Assembly (NCBI GenBank): GCA_003353845.1
Contig: PIVT01000001.1
Location: 109,760 to 149,698, forward strand
Reading direction: 5' to 3'
DNA: 39,939 bases
Origin: Pseudomonadota bacterium
Lineage (GTDB): Bacteria; Myxococcota_A; UBA9160; JADFDR01
The translations under genes and the position numbers were made by a program. This document shows, piece by piece, positions 8,500-16,604 of the stretch. The notes below the pieces were generated by a model. That model did not search any database. It was not told the origin of the DNA and worked only from the letters and a program-made list of their open reading frames with translations. How positions within the stretch are numbered: position 1 is the first letter of the stretch; each line of letters opens with the position of its first letter.

Positions 8500-8826
8500 A
8501 TGGAGCACCCCAGAGCGATTATCCCCGCAGAGGAAGCTGTCTACAACGCTGAGAAGATGGGAAAGGCCACCTTGTTCAAATCCGAACATATGATGGTGGG
8601 CTTGAATGCCTTTGAGCCCGGGCAAGAACACAAGCTGCACGCGCACAAAGACATGGACAAGATGTATCAAGTGATTGAAGGATCCGGTCTGTTTCTGTTA
8701 GAAGACCGAGAAGTCGCCATGGAAGCGGGTGTGTTGTTAGTGGCGCCTGCAGATGTTCCTCACGGCATTCGCAATACGGGAAGCGATAGGCTGCTGGTAT
8801 TGGTGGTACTTTCGCCAGCGCCTTAG
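8500..8826 (+). CDS. Single-domain cupin protein
   Basis: A beta-barrel cupin of 108 residues from the ATG at 8500; an in-frame TTG at 8479 would overlap the ferredoxin gene. Motif 1 is PGQEHKLHAHKDMDKMYQVIEG: the two metal-binding histidines are present, but the usual Glu is replaced by Lys, with Asp just before it. Motif 2, PADVPHGIRNTG, keeps the third His and the Asn. Metal binding is therefore plausible but not canonical. The role (dioxygenase, isomerase, sensor or binding protein) cannot be told. It follows the ferredoxin closely and is convergent with the second P450. The stop codon lies in the first of three 16 bp tandem repeats. Confidence 0.78.
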   Translation: MEHPRAIIPAEEAVYNAEKMGKATLFKSEHMMVGLNAFEPGQEHKLHAHKDMDKMYQVIEGSGLFLLEDREVAMEAGVLLVAPADVPHGIRNTGSDRLLVLVVLSPAP

Positions 8827-8862
8827 ATCACCAGTGCCTTAGATCACCAGTGCCTTGGATCT
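8815..8862. repeat. Three tandem 16 bp units between convergent cupin and P450 genes
   Basis: Units at 8815-8830, 8831-8846 and 8847-8862; consensus CCAGTGCCTTAGATCA. Copies 1 and 2 differ at one base, and copy 3 has two further changes. The cupin stop codon TAG is inside copy 1. The array ends five bases before the stop of the convergent P450. Confidence 0.93.
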
Positions 8863-8866
8863 GAGA

Positions 8867-10138
8867 TCAAGAGTCGGTTGACTCGCTTGGCTCTACGATA
8901 TCAAACTTAACTGGAAGATGAGTCCAGCCGCGCAGAATGTTTCCCAGCGCGCGCGTGGGTTCGCCCGACAGTTGCATGTTGCGCGTGCGGCGCAGCAAGG
9001 TTTCCATGCCGATGCGACCCTCGATGCGGGAAAGATGTGCACCGATGCAGAAATGGTTTCCCGATCCCAAGCCCAGGTGTTCCTCAATGTCTCGGTGGAT
9101 ATCGAATTGATTTGCGTTGGGGAAAATATTCTCGTCGCGATTGGCTGCACCCACACAACACAGAACTGTCTTGTCTTTGGGAATCGTGACGCCCGCGACT
9201 TCAACGTCCCGAGTCGTAGCTCGGTATACGGCCTGGATGGGGCTGTTCCAACGCAACACCTCTTCAACCATATTGGGAATCAAGCTGAAGTCATTTTCGA
9301 GTTCTGCGCGTTGCTCGGGGTGTTCCATAAGCGAAAGTGTCGCGTTGCAAAGCAAGTTGGCCGTGGTCTCATGGCCCGCGATGAGCAGTAGCGTGCAGGT
9401 TTGAACGATGACGCCGTCATCCATCATCGCTTCCGGGTCATCATCGGGATTTTTTTCAATCAAGAGGCTGATGAGATCGTCGCCACCGGGATTCGCTCGG
9501 CGCATTGCGACTTGCTCGGCAAAGAAGGCGGCTAATTGGAGGCAGCCCATTTGCACTTCTTGTGTGAGCGGTGCGCCGCTGAAAATACCGACCGCCTGGT
9601 CCGACCACCTTCGAAACTCCTGTCGACGTTCGTAGGGCACGCCCAGCATCTCGGCGATGATGATCAGAGGCAGCGAGTAGGCGTAGTCGTGTGCGAGGTC
9701 AGCCGAGCCGCCTTTTTGGGCTTCGATGAGATCGTCGAGGAGATCATCGGCAAAGCCCTGAACCTTGCTGGTCCAGGCTTCAATGCGTTTTGGTGTAAAA
9801 CGCTTGGCAAGGAAGCGGCGCATGACGGTGTGGTCCGGTGGATCCGAGGTGGCCATGTTTCGAGTCGTCTCCAATTGCGCTGCAAACTCATCCATGGAGA
9901 CATCGCTCTTTCCATCAGAACGACCCAGGCCATGGGAGTGGATGCGTCCCATGGCGACGGAGGAAAAGTCTTCGTGGGTGCGAAGCGCGCTGCGCACGTC
10001 ATCAAAGCGAGTTAGCACGTAGATGTCATCGTCGGCCACATGGTAGACCGGGGCTTTCTCACGCAGAAGGTCATAGGTGGGAAAGGGGTCCTTTAGCACC
10101 TCGGGTGATGTGAGGTTGACGTCGATGGGGTTCTTCAT
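8867..10138 (-). CDS. Cytochrome P450
   Basis: Second soluble P450, 423 residues from the ATG at 10138, where AGGAG lies about nine bases upstream. Upstream in-frame codons to 10207 add residues with no P450 character. Motifs: ATSDPPDHTVMRRFLAKRFTP, I-helix IAGHETTANLL, K-helix EEVLRW (ExxR), and the haem loop LGSGNHFCIG with Cys364. The normally invariant Phe seven residues before the Cys is Leu here, a conservative change that occurs in some P450s. It is convergent with the ferredoxin-cupin pair, which suggests shared use of that ferredoxin. The protein is clearly different in sequence from the P450 at 3706, so the two probably catalyse different steps. Substrate unknown. Confidence 0.92.
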   Translation of the reverse strand: MKNPIDVNLTSPEVLKDPFPTYDLLREKAPVYHVADDDIYVLTRFDDVRSALRTHEDFSSVAMGRIHSHGLGRSDGKSDVSMDEFAAQLETTRNMATSDPPDHTVMRRFLAKRFTPKRIEAWTSKVQGFADDLLDDLIEAQKGGSADLAHDYAYSLPLIIIAEMLGVPYERRQEFRRWSDQAVGIFSGAPLTQEVQMGCLQLAAFFAEQVAMRRANPGGDDLISLLIEKNPDDDPEAMMDDGVIVQTCTLLLIAGHETTANLLCNATLSLMEHPEQRAELENDFSLIPNMVEEVLRWNSPIQAVYRATTRDVEVAGVTIPKDKTVLCCVGAANRDENIFPNANQFDIHRDIEEHLGLGSGNHFCIGAHLSRIEGRIGMETLLRRTRNMQLSGEPTRALGNILRGWTHLPVKFDIVEPSESTDS

Positions 10139-10220
10139 TGCTCTGACTCCTGTCTTTCCACGATAGGGTTCGGCCGCCAAATCTATGCGTTGGCATATGC
10201 GATTCATCTATTCGTGTCAG

Positions 10221-10670
10221 CTAGAGATTGAGTTCGAGTTTTGCTGCTTCCGACATCAGGTCATCGGACCACGGTGGGTCCCAGACCAGTTCAACGATCG
10301 CTTTGCTCACTCCGTCGACCTGACGCGTACACGCTTCGACTTCAGCGACGAGTATGTCTGCAACAGGGCAACCGGGTGCAGTAAGCGTCATTTGAATCAC
10401 GACGCTGCTTCCCTCGTTGCTTCCCTTGCTACGTTCGGGGTTGCCCTCTTCCTCTATGTCGATCTGATAAATCAAACCCAAGTCATACACGTTGACGGGG
10501 ATCTCGGGATCATAGACGGTGCGAATCGCCTTGACAATTTGATCGCGCAAAGAAGTGTCATCGCAAGGACTAACAGTAGATGCGGGTATCGACTTGGTCT
10601 CAGGCCCTTTGCTTTCTGCCGCTGGCTCCCGGTCTTGGAGTTGAATTAATTGCGAATTCATTGAGGCCAT
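10221..10670 (-). CDS. sufT: SufT-like DUF59/MIP18-family Fe-S assembly protein
   Basis: Accessory factor for maturation of Fe-S proteins. The 149-residue protein has a poorly conserved N-terminus (about 40 residues) followed by the DUF59 core: AIRTVYDPEIPVNVYDLGLI, MTLTAPGCPVADIL with the conserved Cys, and VWDPPWSDDLMSEAAK. An insertion, roughly GNPERSKGSNEGS, separates two core strands and is probably a surface loop. Its ATG overlaps the sufU stop by one base, so it is translationally coupled and is the last gene of the SUF operon. DUF59 genes at the end of suf operons are commonly named sufT; the exact biochemical role is still debated. Confidence 0.88.
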   Translation of the reverse strand: MASMNSQLIQLQDREPAAESKGPETKSIPASTVSPCDDTSLRDQIVKAIRTVYDPEIPVNVYDLGLIYQIDIEEEGNPERSKGSNEGSSVVIQMTLTAPGCPVADILVAEVEACTRQVDGVSKAIVELVWDPPWSDDLMSEAAKLELNL

Positions 10671-11122
10671 TACTCCGTACTCACATCCGCGTGTTCACCG
10701 GACAAGGCGGACTGTAAAGTGTGCCAGGCCAGTGTTGCGCACTTGACACGCATGGGAAATTCACGAACCCCGGAAAACACTGAGAGTTTCCCCAGTTGGT
10801 CATCAGAGGTTTCCTGATCAATGTTTGACGTCAGTAACTCATGGAATTGCTCAAAGATGGCGTTTGCCTGCTCGACAGGCAGCCCTTTCAATCGCTGGGT
10901 CATCATGGAAGCCGAAGCGGTTGAGATGGCACAGCCGGAGCCTTCGAAACTGATGTCCTCAATGACGTCATCAACGACGTGGAGGTAGACGGTAAGCTTG
11001 TCACCGCATAGGGGGTTGATCCCATTGGCAAAGTTGTCCACGGGATCGGGCATGCGGAAATTTCTTGGATTCTTGCTGTGCTCCAAGATGACCTCTTGAT
11101 ACAGGGCGCGCAGATCTGACAT
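10670..11122 (-). CDS. sufU: SufU, IscU-like sulfur acceptor/scaffold
   Basis: Accepts sulfur from the SufS cysteine desulfurase and passes it to the SufBCD scaffold. The 150-residue protein has the three conserved cysteines Cys39 (NPLCGD, with Asp41), Cys64 (GSGCAIS) and Cys128 (RVKCATLAW). There is extra sequence between the second and third Cys, including SNIDQETSDDQ, as in the SufU subfamily rather than IscU. The start codon overlaps the sufS stop by one base and the stop overlaps the sufT start, so translation is coupled on both sides. A SufU in place of SufE fits the partner SufS here. Confidence 0.93.
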   Translation of the reverse strand: MSDLRALYQEVILEHSKNPRNFRMPDPVDNFANGINPLCGDKLTVYLHVVDDVIEDISFEGSGCAISTASASMMTQRLKGLPVEQANAIFEQFHELLTSNIDQETSDDQLGKLSVFSGVREFPMRVKCATLAWHTLQSALSGEHADVSTE

Positions 11123-12360
11123 TAAGAGAATACCTCCATGGCGTGCTGGATGGTTTGGACCAGCATGTCGACATCCTCAAAATTGTTGTAGAGGCCGAAA
11201 GACGCGCGGGCCGTGGCGGGCACACCGAAGTGTTCCATCACCGGTTGTGCGCAGTGATGTCCGGCGCGAATAGCGACACCGTCCATATCAAAAATGGTTC
11301 CCAGGTCATGGGGGTGAATGCCCTCCACGGCAAAGGAAATCACCCCAGCTTTTTCCTTGGCCGTGCCGATAATGGTGACTTGGGGAATCTCTTCCAACTT
11401 TTCTGTGGCATAGGAGAGCAGCGCTGCTTCGTGAGCCGCAATGCGGTCCATACCGATGCCTTGCAGGTACTCCAGCGCGGCGCCCAGGCCGATGACGCCT
11501 GCGATGTTCGGAGTCCCCGCCTCAAACTTATGCGGGATCTCGTTGTACTCTGTTTTTTCAAAAGTTACGGAGAGGATCATGTCACCACCGCCTTGGTAGG
11601 GCGGCATGGCCTCCAACAGTGCGGCCTTTCCATACAAAACGCCGATACCTGTTGGGCCATAAACTTTATGTCCCGAGAAGGTGTAGAAATCTACGTCCAA
11701 GGCCTGCACATCGATGGGCATGTGGGGCGCGGCCTGGGCGCCATCCAGGAGGACGGGAATATTTTGTGCATGCGCCAATTCAATGATCTCGCGCACGGGG
11801 TTGATGGTGCCCAAGGCATTGGAGACATGGCTAACGGCCACCAACTTGGTACGGGCGTTGATGAGTTCGGCAAAGTTTTCCAAGAGCAGGGTGCCGGTGT
11901 CATCCATGAGGCCCACGACCAGCTTGGCGCCTGTTTGCTCGCAGAGAATTTGCCAGGGAACGATGTTGGAATGGTGCTCCATCTCCGTAATGAGAATCTC
12001 ATCCCCGGGTCCCAGGGCCGAGCGACCGTAGGTTTGTGCCACCAAGTTGATGGCTTCCGTGGTTCCCCGCGTAAAGATGAGTTCACGAGCTTCCGCAGCG
12101 CCAATAAAATCGCGCACGGTGTTGCGCGCGTGCTCGAAGGCCTCCGTGGCGTCTTGGCTCAATTTGTAAACACCGCGGTGGATGTTGGCGTATCCCGTTT
12201 CGTAGAAACCCGAGAGGCTATCGATGACCACCTGCGGCTTCTGTGCGCTGGCCGCACTGTCCAGATACACCAAGGGCTTGTCGTGCATCTTCTGCTCAAG
12301 AATGGGGAAGTCGGCGCGCAGGCTTTCTGAGATCAAGGCTTGGGGGTGTGGAGTCGTCAT
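11122..12360 (-). CDS. sufS: Cysteine desulfurase SufS
   Basis: PLP enzyme that takes sulfur from L-cysteine as a persulfide for Fe-S cluster assembly. The 412 residues show [12 protein letters not shown] at the N-terminus, the PLP lysine in [12 protein letters not shown] (Lys232), and the catalytic Cys370 in [10 protein letters not shown], the group II (SufS/CsdA) arrangement. It overlaps sufD by four bases (ATGA) and sufU by one. Together with SufU it forms the sulfur-donor half of the operon. An open antisense frame of nearly the same length lies opposite this gene; I regard it as a codon-usage shadow. Confidence 0.96.
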   Translation of the reverse strand: MTTPHPQALISESLRADFPILEQKMHDKPLVYLDSAASAQKPQVVIDSLSGFYETGYANIHRGVYKLSQDATEAFEHARNTVRDFIGAAEARELIFTRGTTEAINLVAQTYGRSALGPGDEILITEMEHHSNIVPWQILCEQTGAKLVVGLMDDTGTLLLENFAELINARTKLVAVSHVSNALGTINPVREIIELAHAQNIPVLLDGAQAAPHMPIDVQALDVDFYTFSGHKVYGPTGIGVLYGKAALLEAMPPYQGGGDMILSVTFEKTEYNEIPHKFEAGTPNIAGVIGLGAALEYLQGIGMDRIAAHEAALLSYATEKLEEIPQVTIIGTAKEKAGVISFAVEGIHPHDLGTIFDMDGVAIRAGHHCAQPVMEHFGVPATARASFGLYNNFEDVDMLVQTIQHAMEVFS

Positions 12361-13712
12361 GCCACTGCCTCCACGGCGTCTTCGCCGAGTTTCTCGCGCA
12401 ACAGCTGCAACACGTGCTCGCGCAAACTCTCCAACTCAATATTGTCAGCGATCTCTCGCGCGAAGGCCTCGGTCAACAAAACCCGCGCCGTTTCGGGGGA
12501 GATGCCGCGAGAGCGCAAATAGAAGAGAGCTTCTTCGTTCAGACTACCCGTCGTTGCGCCGTGTGAGCACTTCACGTCATCCGCATAGATCTCAAGCTGT
12601 GGGCGCGAGTCGGACTCGGCACGATCCGACAGTAGCAGCGAGCGATTGGACTGCTCGGCAAAGGTCTTCTGGGCATCGGGCTGCACAATCACCTTGCCTG
12701 AAAAAATAGAGCGTGATTCATCGTCCAGGACGGCTTTGAAAATCTGGCTGCTCGTACACTCGGGAACGGCGTGATCGACGATGACGTTATTGTCGACGTG
12801 CTGTTTTTGCTGTAGCAGGCAAAGTCCGTTGACTTCACAAGAGGCTTCCGGCCCGGCGAGCTTCACCGTCAAGTCATTGCGCGTCAGGGCTCCACCGAGG
12901 CTGAAGGTGGTGAGCGCGTAGCGACTTTGCTCTGCAAGTCGGGCTTGGAGTGTGGAGACTTGGAGGTTTTGCCGGTTTGTGTTTTGCAGACGAACATGCG
13001 TGAGGGAAGCGCCTTCATCCACAACGACTTCACTAACCGTATTCAGGAAACTTTCGGCCTCGCCAAGATTGATCGTGCTTTCGACAACGGTCGCGCGGCT
13101 ATTGCTTCCAGCGAGGATCAAGAGGCGTGGATAACTGGCCAGGGACAGATCGCTTTTTTTGCTGGCGCTGATCAGAGAAACGATGCAGATAGGCGCATCG
13201 ATGCAAGCACTTTCGTCGATTTCAATGACGGCACCGTCTTTCAAAAATGCCGTATTCAGTGCAGCAAAAGCCAATTCATTGGAATTGGCATAGCGACAAA
13301 GATGAGCTTCGACACGTGGGTCTGATTCCTCCAGGGCCTCAGCCAGGCTTAGCAAGCGCAAGCCCTTGATGTTGGCTCCAAGATCCGAGAGCGCAGGTGA
13401 AAAACTGCCGTTGACGAGTACGACTCTGGGCCCGGAGACTTCGCCCAAAGCAGAGCGAAGGGCAGATCGCAGGATTTCGGGTTCATCCAGGTTGGCGGGT
13501 TGCGCGCTATAAGCGAAATGTCCTTGACTGACGCTTGAGATATTGGTCCAACGCCATTCCTCGTGCTTTGTCGATGGGAATCCCAGTTGATCAAAGCGCT
13601 CGGCGGCAAATTCGCGCAAGGTGCCCACCCAAGCGGGTTGGGTTCCCGCCTGTTGATCATCAAATTTCTCGATCTCGTTTAAAAAGTGCCCCATGGCATT
13701 ACCCGTGCTCAC
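12357..13712 (-). CDS. sufD: SufD, Fe-S assembly scaffold subunit
   Basis: Component of the SufBC2D scaffold on which clusters are built. The 451-residue protein diverges in the N-terminal half and has the conserved SufB/SufD beta-helix core towards the C-terminus: [30 protein letters not shown] and [14 protein letters not shown], including the His of the CSHGA motif that is functionally important in SufD. The start is GTG at 13712, sharing GTGA with the sufC stop; an ATG at 13694 is possible. It ends four bases inside sufS. Longer than E. coli SufD (423 residues), mainly at the N-terminus. Confidence 0.94.
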   Translation of the reverse strand: MSTGNAMGHFLNEIEKFDDQQAGTQPAWVGTLREFAAERFDQLGFPSTKHEEWRWTNISSVSQGHFAYSAQPANLDEPEILRSALRSALGEVSGPRVVLVNGSFSPALSDLGANIKGLRLLSLAEALEESDPRVEAHLCRYANSNELAFAALNTAFLKDGAVIEIDESACIDAPICIVSLISASKKSDLSLASYPRLLILAGSNSRATVVESTINLGEAESFLNTVSEVVVDEGASLTHVRLQNTNRQNLQVSTLQARLAEQSRYALTTFSLGGALTRNDLTVKLAGPEASCEVNGLCLLQQKQHVDNNVIVDHAVPECTSSQIFKAVLDDESRSIFSGKVIVQPDAQKTFAEQSNRSLLLSDRAESDSRPQLEIYADDVKCSHGATTGSLNEEALFYLRSRGISPETARVLLTEAFAREIADNIELESLREHVLQLLREKLGEDAVEAVA

Positions 13713-14461
13713 GCTGCCGGCTCCTTCTCAAGCCAGCTGTAACCCTTCTCTTCCAATTCGAGGGCGAGTTCCTTGCCACCCGAACGAACGATGCGTCCTT
13801 CAGAAAGAACGTGAATAAAGTCCGGCTGGATGTAGTCCAAGAGCCGCTGGTAGTGGGTGATCAAAATCATGGAGCGCTCGGGACTGCGCAGGGAGTTGAT
13901 GCCCTTGGCGATGACGCGCAGGGCATCGATATCGAGTCCGGAATCCACTTCGTCCAGAATGGCCAACTTGGGTTCGAGCACCGCCATCTGGAAAATTTCG
14001 TTGCGTTTTTTCTCGCCGCCCGAAAAGCCTTCGTTCACGTTGCGGTTGGCCAGTTTCTCATCGAGTTCCACGAGTTCGCGCTTTTCTTTGGCCAGGTCCA
14101 GAAAGTCGATGGCGTCCAAAGCTTCGAGGCCGTGGTGTTCTCTCTTTGCATTCAGGGCGGCTTTCAGGAAGTAGGTATTGTTGACGCCCGGAATCTCAAC
14201 GGGATACTGGAAGCTCAAGAAGATGCCTTCGCGCGCGCGAATCTCCGGAGGCATTTCCAAGAGGTTCTTGCCCTCAAAGCTCAGTGAGCCCTGGGTGACT
14301 TCATAACCATCGCGACCGGTGATCACATTGGAGAGCGTGCTTTTGCCGGAGCCATTGGGGCCCATGATGGCGTGCACTTCGCCTGGGTTTACCGTAAGGC
14401 TGAGCCCATTTAGAATTTCACTTCCGCCGACTGTTGCATGTACGTCTTTAATCTCAAGCAT
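13709..14461 (-). CDS. sufC: SufC, Fe-S assembly ATPase
   Basis: ABC-type ATPase of the SufBC2D complex; ATP binding drives the conformational change needed for cluster assembly. From the ATG at 14461 it has 250 residues, starting MLEIKDVHATVGG, the standard SufC start. The frame is open to 14623 but that part overlaps sufB. Walker A is GPNGSGKST, the ABC signature FSGGEKKRNE, and Walker B LAILDEVDSGLD; ITHYQR contains the switch His. An AAAGG run lies upstream of the ATG. There are 64 bp between sufB and sufC, the only appreciable gap in the operon, and sufD follows with a four-base overlap. Confidence 0.96.
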   Translation of the reverse strand: MLEIKDVHATVGGSEILNGLSLTVNPGEVHAIMGPNGSGKSTLSNVITGRDGYEVTQGSLSFEGKNLLEMPPEIRAREGIFLSFQYPVEIPGVNNTYFLKAALNAKREHHGLEALDAIDFLDLAKEKRELVELDEKLANRNVNEGFSGGEKKRNEIFQMAVLEPKLAILDEVDSGLDIDALRVIAKGINSLRSPERSMILITHYQRLLDYIQPDFIHVLSEGRIVRSGGKELALELEEKGYSWLEKEPAA

Positions 14462-14525
14462 TGTGTTGCCTTTGCCTCGCGGCGATTTTTTCGCGCGCGT
14501 TAAGTTGTTTTTGTCGAGTTGCAGT

Positions 14526-15971
14526 TTATCCGACGGCGCCTTCCAAACTGACACCGAGCAGTGCTTGCGCCTCGACGGCAAATTCCATGGGGAGTTCCTT
14601 GAGGACCTCCTTGCAAAATCCATTGACGATCATGGAGACCGAGTCTTCTTGGGAGAGCCCGCGTTGCTGGCAATAGAAGAGCTGATCTTCACTGATCTTC
14701 GAAGTCGACGCTTCGTGCTCGACTACTGAAGAGGGGTTCTTGACTTCAATGTACGGGAAGGTGTGTGCACCACACTGATCGCCCAAGAGCAGGGAATCGC
14801 ATTGTGAGTAGTTGCGCGCGCCCGTGGCACCGCGCTGAATCTTGACCAAGCCACGATAGGCTTGTTCTGATTTCCCTGAGGAGATGCCTTTGGAAATAAT
14901 GTGGCTCTTGGTGTTCTTCCCGATGTGGATCATTTTAGATCCGGTATCGGCCTGCTGATGGTTTGCCGTCATGGCTACGGAGTAGAATTCACCGACGGAG
15001 TCATCGCCCTGCAAAATGCAACTGGGGTACTTCCAGGTAATGGCCGAGCCCGTTTCCACCTGAGTCCAGGAGATTTTCGCGCGATTCATGCACTTGCCGC
15101 GCTTGGTCACAAAATTGTAAATGCCGCCGACGCCGTCTTTGTTACCGGGGTACCAATTTTGCACCGTCGAGTATTTGATCTGCGCGCCATCCAAGGCGAC
15201 GAGTTCCACCACGGCGGCATGGAGTTGATTCTCATCACGCATGGGCGCCGTGCAACCTTCCAAGTAACTCACATAGGCGTCTTCGTCGGCAACGAGCAAG
15301 GTGCGTTCAAACTGTCCCACCGTCGCAGCATTGATGCGGAAATACGTGGACAGTTCCATGGGGCAACGCACGCCTTTGGGGATGTAACAGAAAGAACCAT
15401 CGCTGAAGACGGCCGAGTTCAAGGCGGCAAAAAAGTTATCACCTTGGGGTACCACGGAGCCCAGGTACTTGCGGATCAAATCGGGGTGCTCTTTTACGGA
15501 ATCGGAAAAGGACCCGAAGATGATGCCCTTTTTCGAAAGCTCATCTTTGAAGGTGGTGGCCACGGAGACGGAATCAAACACGGCGTCCACAGCAATGCCG
15601 GCCAAGGCCGCACGCTCGTGTAGAGGGATGCCGAGCTTCTCGTAGGTCGCTAATAGCTCGGGGTCGACTTCGTCCAAACTCTTGGGTCCGTCCTCAGGAG
15701 ACTTCGGTGCCGAGTAGTAACTGACGCCTTGGTAATCAATGGGGGGGTAACCCACGTGAGCCCAAGTGGGCTCTTCCATCTTCAGCCAGTGGCGATAAGC
15801 CTTCATGCGCCAATCGAGCAGCCAGGCGGGCTCTTCTTTTTTTGCGGAGATGAAGGCGACGGTCTCTTCGTTGAGTCCCGGTGGCAAGGTGTCGGCTTCG
15901 ATATCGGAAACGAAGCCGTACTTGTAATCACTGTCCGCCAGTTCTTGTAACGCGCGGTTTTCATCAGACAT
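14526..15971 (-). CDS. sufB: SufB, Fe-S assembly scaffold subunit
   Basis: Main scaffold of the SUF system; with SufC and SufD it builds Fe-S clusters. The 481-residue length is typical. Strongly conserved blocks include [39 protein letters not shown] (with the Cys of the sulfur-transfer path), [10 protein letters not shown], and the C-terminal [20 protein letters not shown]. It is the first structural gene after the Rrf2 regulator (18 bp gap), and the suf promoter lies upstream of that regulator. No inteins or insertions are seen. Confidence 0.97.
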   Translation of the reverse strand: MSDENRALQELADSDYKYGFVSDIEADTLPPGLNEETVAFISAKKEEPAWLLDWRMKAYRHWLKMEEPTWAHVGYPPIDYQGVSYYSAPKSPEDGPKSLDEVDPELLATYEKLGIPLHERAALAGIAVDAVFDSVSVATTFKDELSKKGIIFGSFSDSVKEHPDLIRKYLGSVVPQGDNFFAALNSAVFSDGSFCYIPKGVRCPMELSTYFRINAATVGQFERTLLVADEDAYVSYLEGCTAPMRDENQLHAAVVELVALDGAQIKYSTVQNWYPGNKDGVGGIYNFVTKRGKCMNRAKISWTQVETGSAITWKYPSCILQGDDSVGEFYSVAMTANHQQADTGSKMIHIGKNTKSHIISKGISSGKSEQAYRGLVKIQRGATGARNYSQCDSLLLGDQCGAHTFPYIEVKNPSSVVEHEASTSKISEDQLFYCQQRGLSQEDSVSMIVNGFCKEVLKELPMEFAVEAQALLGVSLEGAVG

Positions 15972-15989
15972 GGTTTTACTCTTTTGTGC

Positions 15990-16442
15990 TCAGTGTGCCG
16001 GAGCAGAGGGTGAGAGGATTTGTACCAAGGAACTCGACGATTCCCGAATCATCTCGGTGAGCGGCATGTTCTGCAGTGCTCCATAGATGACACGATTGAT
16101 TTTCTGCCAGTTGGCGCTTACCCCGCAGTAGGGCTCTTGTTCGCACAGCCCTTCGTGGCCGATGCATTCCGTCATTTCGATGGGGCCTTCCACGGCAGAG
16201 ATGATTTCGGCGATGGAAATCTCACGCGCGTCGCGCGCCAGGCTGTAGCCACCTTTGATGCCACGGTGTGAATTCAGCAATTCACCGTGTGTAAGCGCTT
16301 TGAGCAATTTACTGACTGTGGGCAGGGGAACGTGGGTTTGTTCAGAGAGTGCGCGGGCGGAGTGCAGCGCACCGTCGTCGCCGCGAGCGATCTGCGCCAG
16401 GAGAACGATGGCGTAATCGGCGTTCTTGGTAATTCGGATCAT
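15990..16442 (-). CDS. Rrf2-family Fe-S-sensing regulator of the suf operon
   Basis: A 150-residue winged-helix regulator of the Rrf2/IscR family, close to the SUF-associated group (Xanthomonas-type suf regulator). The N-terminal HTH runs from MIRITKNADYAIVLLAQIA to the recognition helix around VPLPTVSKLLKAL (residues 38-50), then the wing SHRGIKGGYSLAR. Three cysteines, C93, C100 and C106, sit where IscR holds its cluster (C92, C98, C104), so it probably binds an Fe-S cluster and reads cell Fe-S status. It is the first gene of the suf operon and sits directly behind a promoter with two inverted-repeat operators, which points to autoregulation. GGGAGGG and AGG precede the ATG. Confidence 0.93.
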   Translation of the reverse strand: MIRITKNADYAIVLLAQIARGDDGALHSARALSEQTHVPLPTVSKLLKALTHGELLNSHRGIKGGYSLARDAREISIAEIISAVEGPIEMTECIGHEGLCEQEPYCGVSANWQKINRVIYGALQNMPLTEMIRESSSSLVQILSPSAPAH

Positions 16443-16504
16443 CCTGAAAGCCCTCCCTGCTCTTACTCAAAACCCAAGCTTTTTTAGGTTTGTGTACGCT
16501 GGGT

Positions 16505-16533
16505 ATTATATCGGACCAATCCAGTCCTGTAAA
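16505..16533 (-). promoter_or_regulatory. Sigma-70-type promoter of the rrf2-suf operon
   Basis: Read on the minus strand: -35 TTTACA (16528-16533; one mismatch to TTGACA), a 17 bp spacer and -10 TATAAT (16505-16510; perfect). The expected start point is near 16498, giving a leader of about 55 nt before the regulator ATG at 16442. It is the best promoter in the window, and its spacer is filled by one of the two operators. Confidence 0.85.
16508..16530 (-). promoter_or_regulatory. Rrf2/IscR-like operator 1 (promoter-proximal)
   Basis: Core GGACCAATCCAGTCC (16513-16527) is an inverted repeat with perfect GGAC/GTCC arms around seven bases, sitting exactly in the spacer between -35 and -10. A dimer bound here would block RNA polymerase. 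Assignment to the Rrf2 regulator rests on position and symmetry, not on a known consensus for this group. Confidence 0.7.
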
Positions 16534-16554
16534 TATCGGACCAAAACAGTACGA
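16533..16554 (-). promoter_or_regulatory. Rrf2/IscR-like operator 2 (upstream of -35)
   Basis: ATATCGGACCA repeats at 16533-16543 and 16508-16518, exactly 25 bp apart. The second core, GGACCAAAACAGTAC (16538-16552), has one mismatch in its arms (GGAC/GTAC). It overlaps and precedes the -35 box. Confidence 0.65.
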
Positions 16555-16604
16555 ATTAAAGTAAAGACAGAAAGGAGTCGCCCCTGGGGGATATAAACAG
16601 GTGG

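Noticed and set aside
11143-12330. 395-codon open frame on the plus strand opposite sufS
   Set aside because: It lies wholly antisense to a clearly conserved gene and its translation shows no family motif; long antisense frames are expected from the codon usage here. The same applies to open frames opposite the hydroxyacid dehydrogenase (7394-8188), sufC/sufD (13535-14287), sufB (14901-15623) and pilW (36550-37398).
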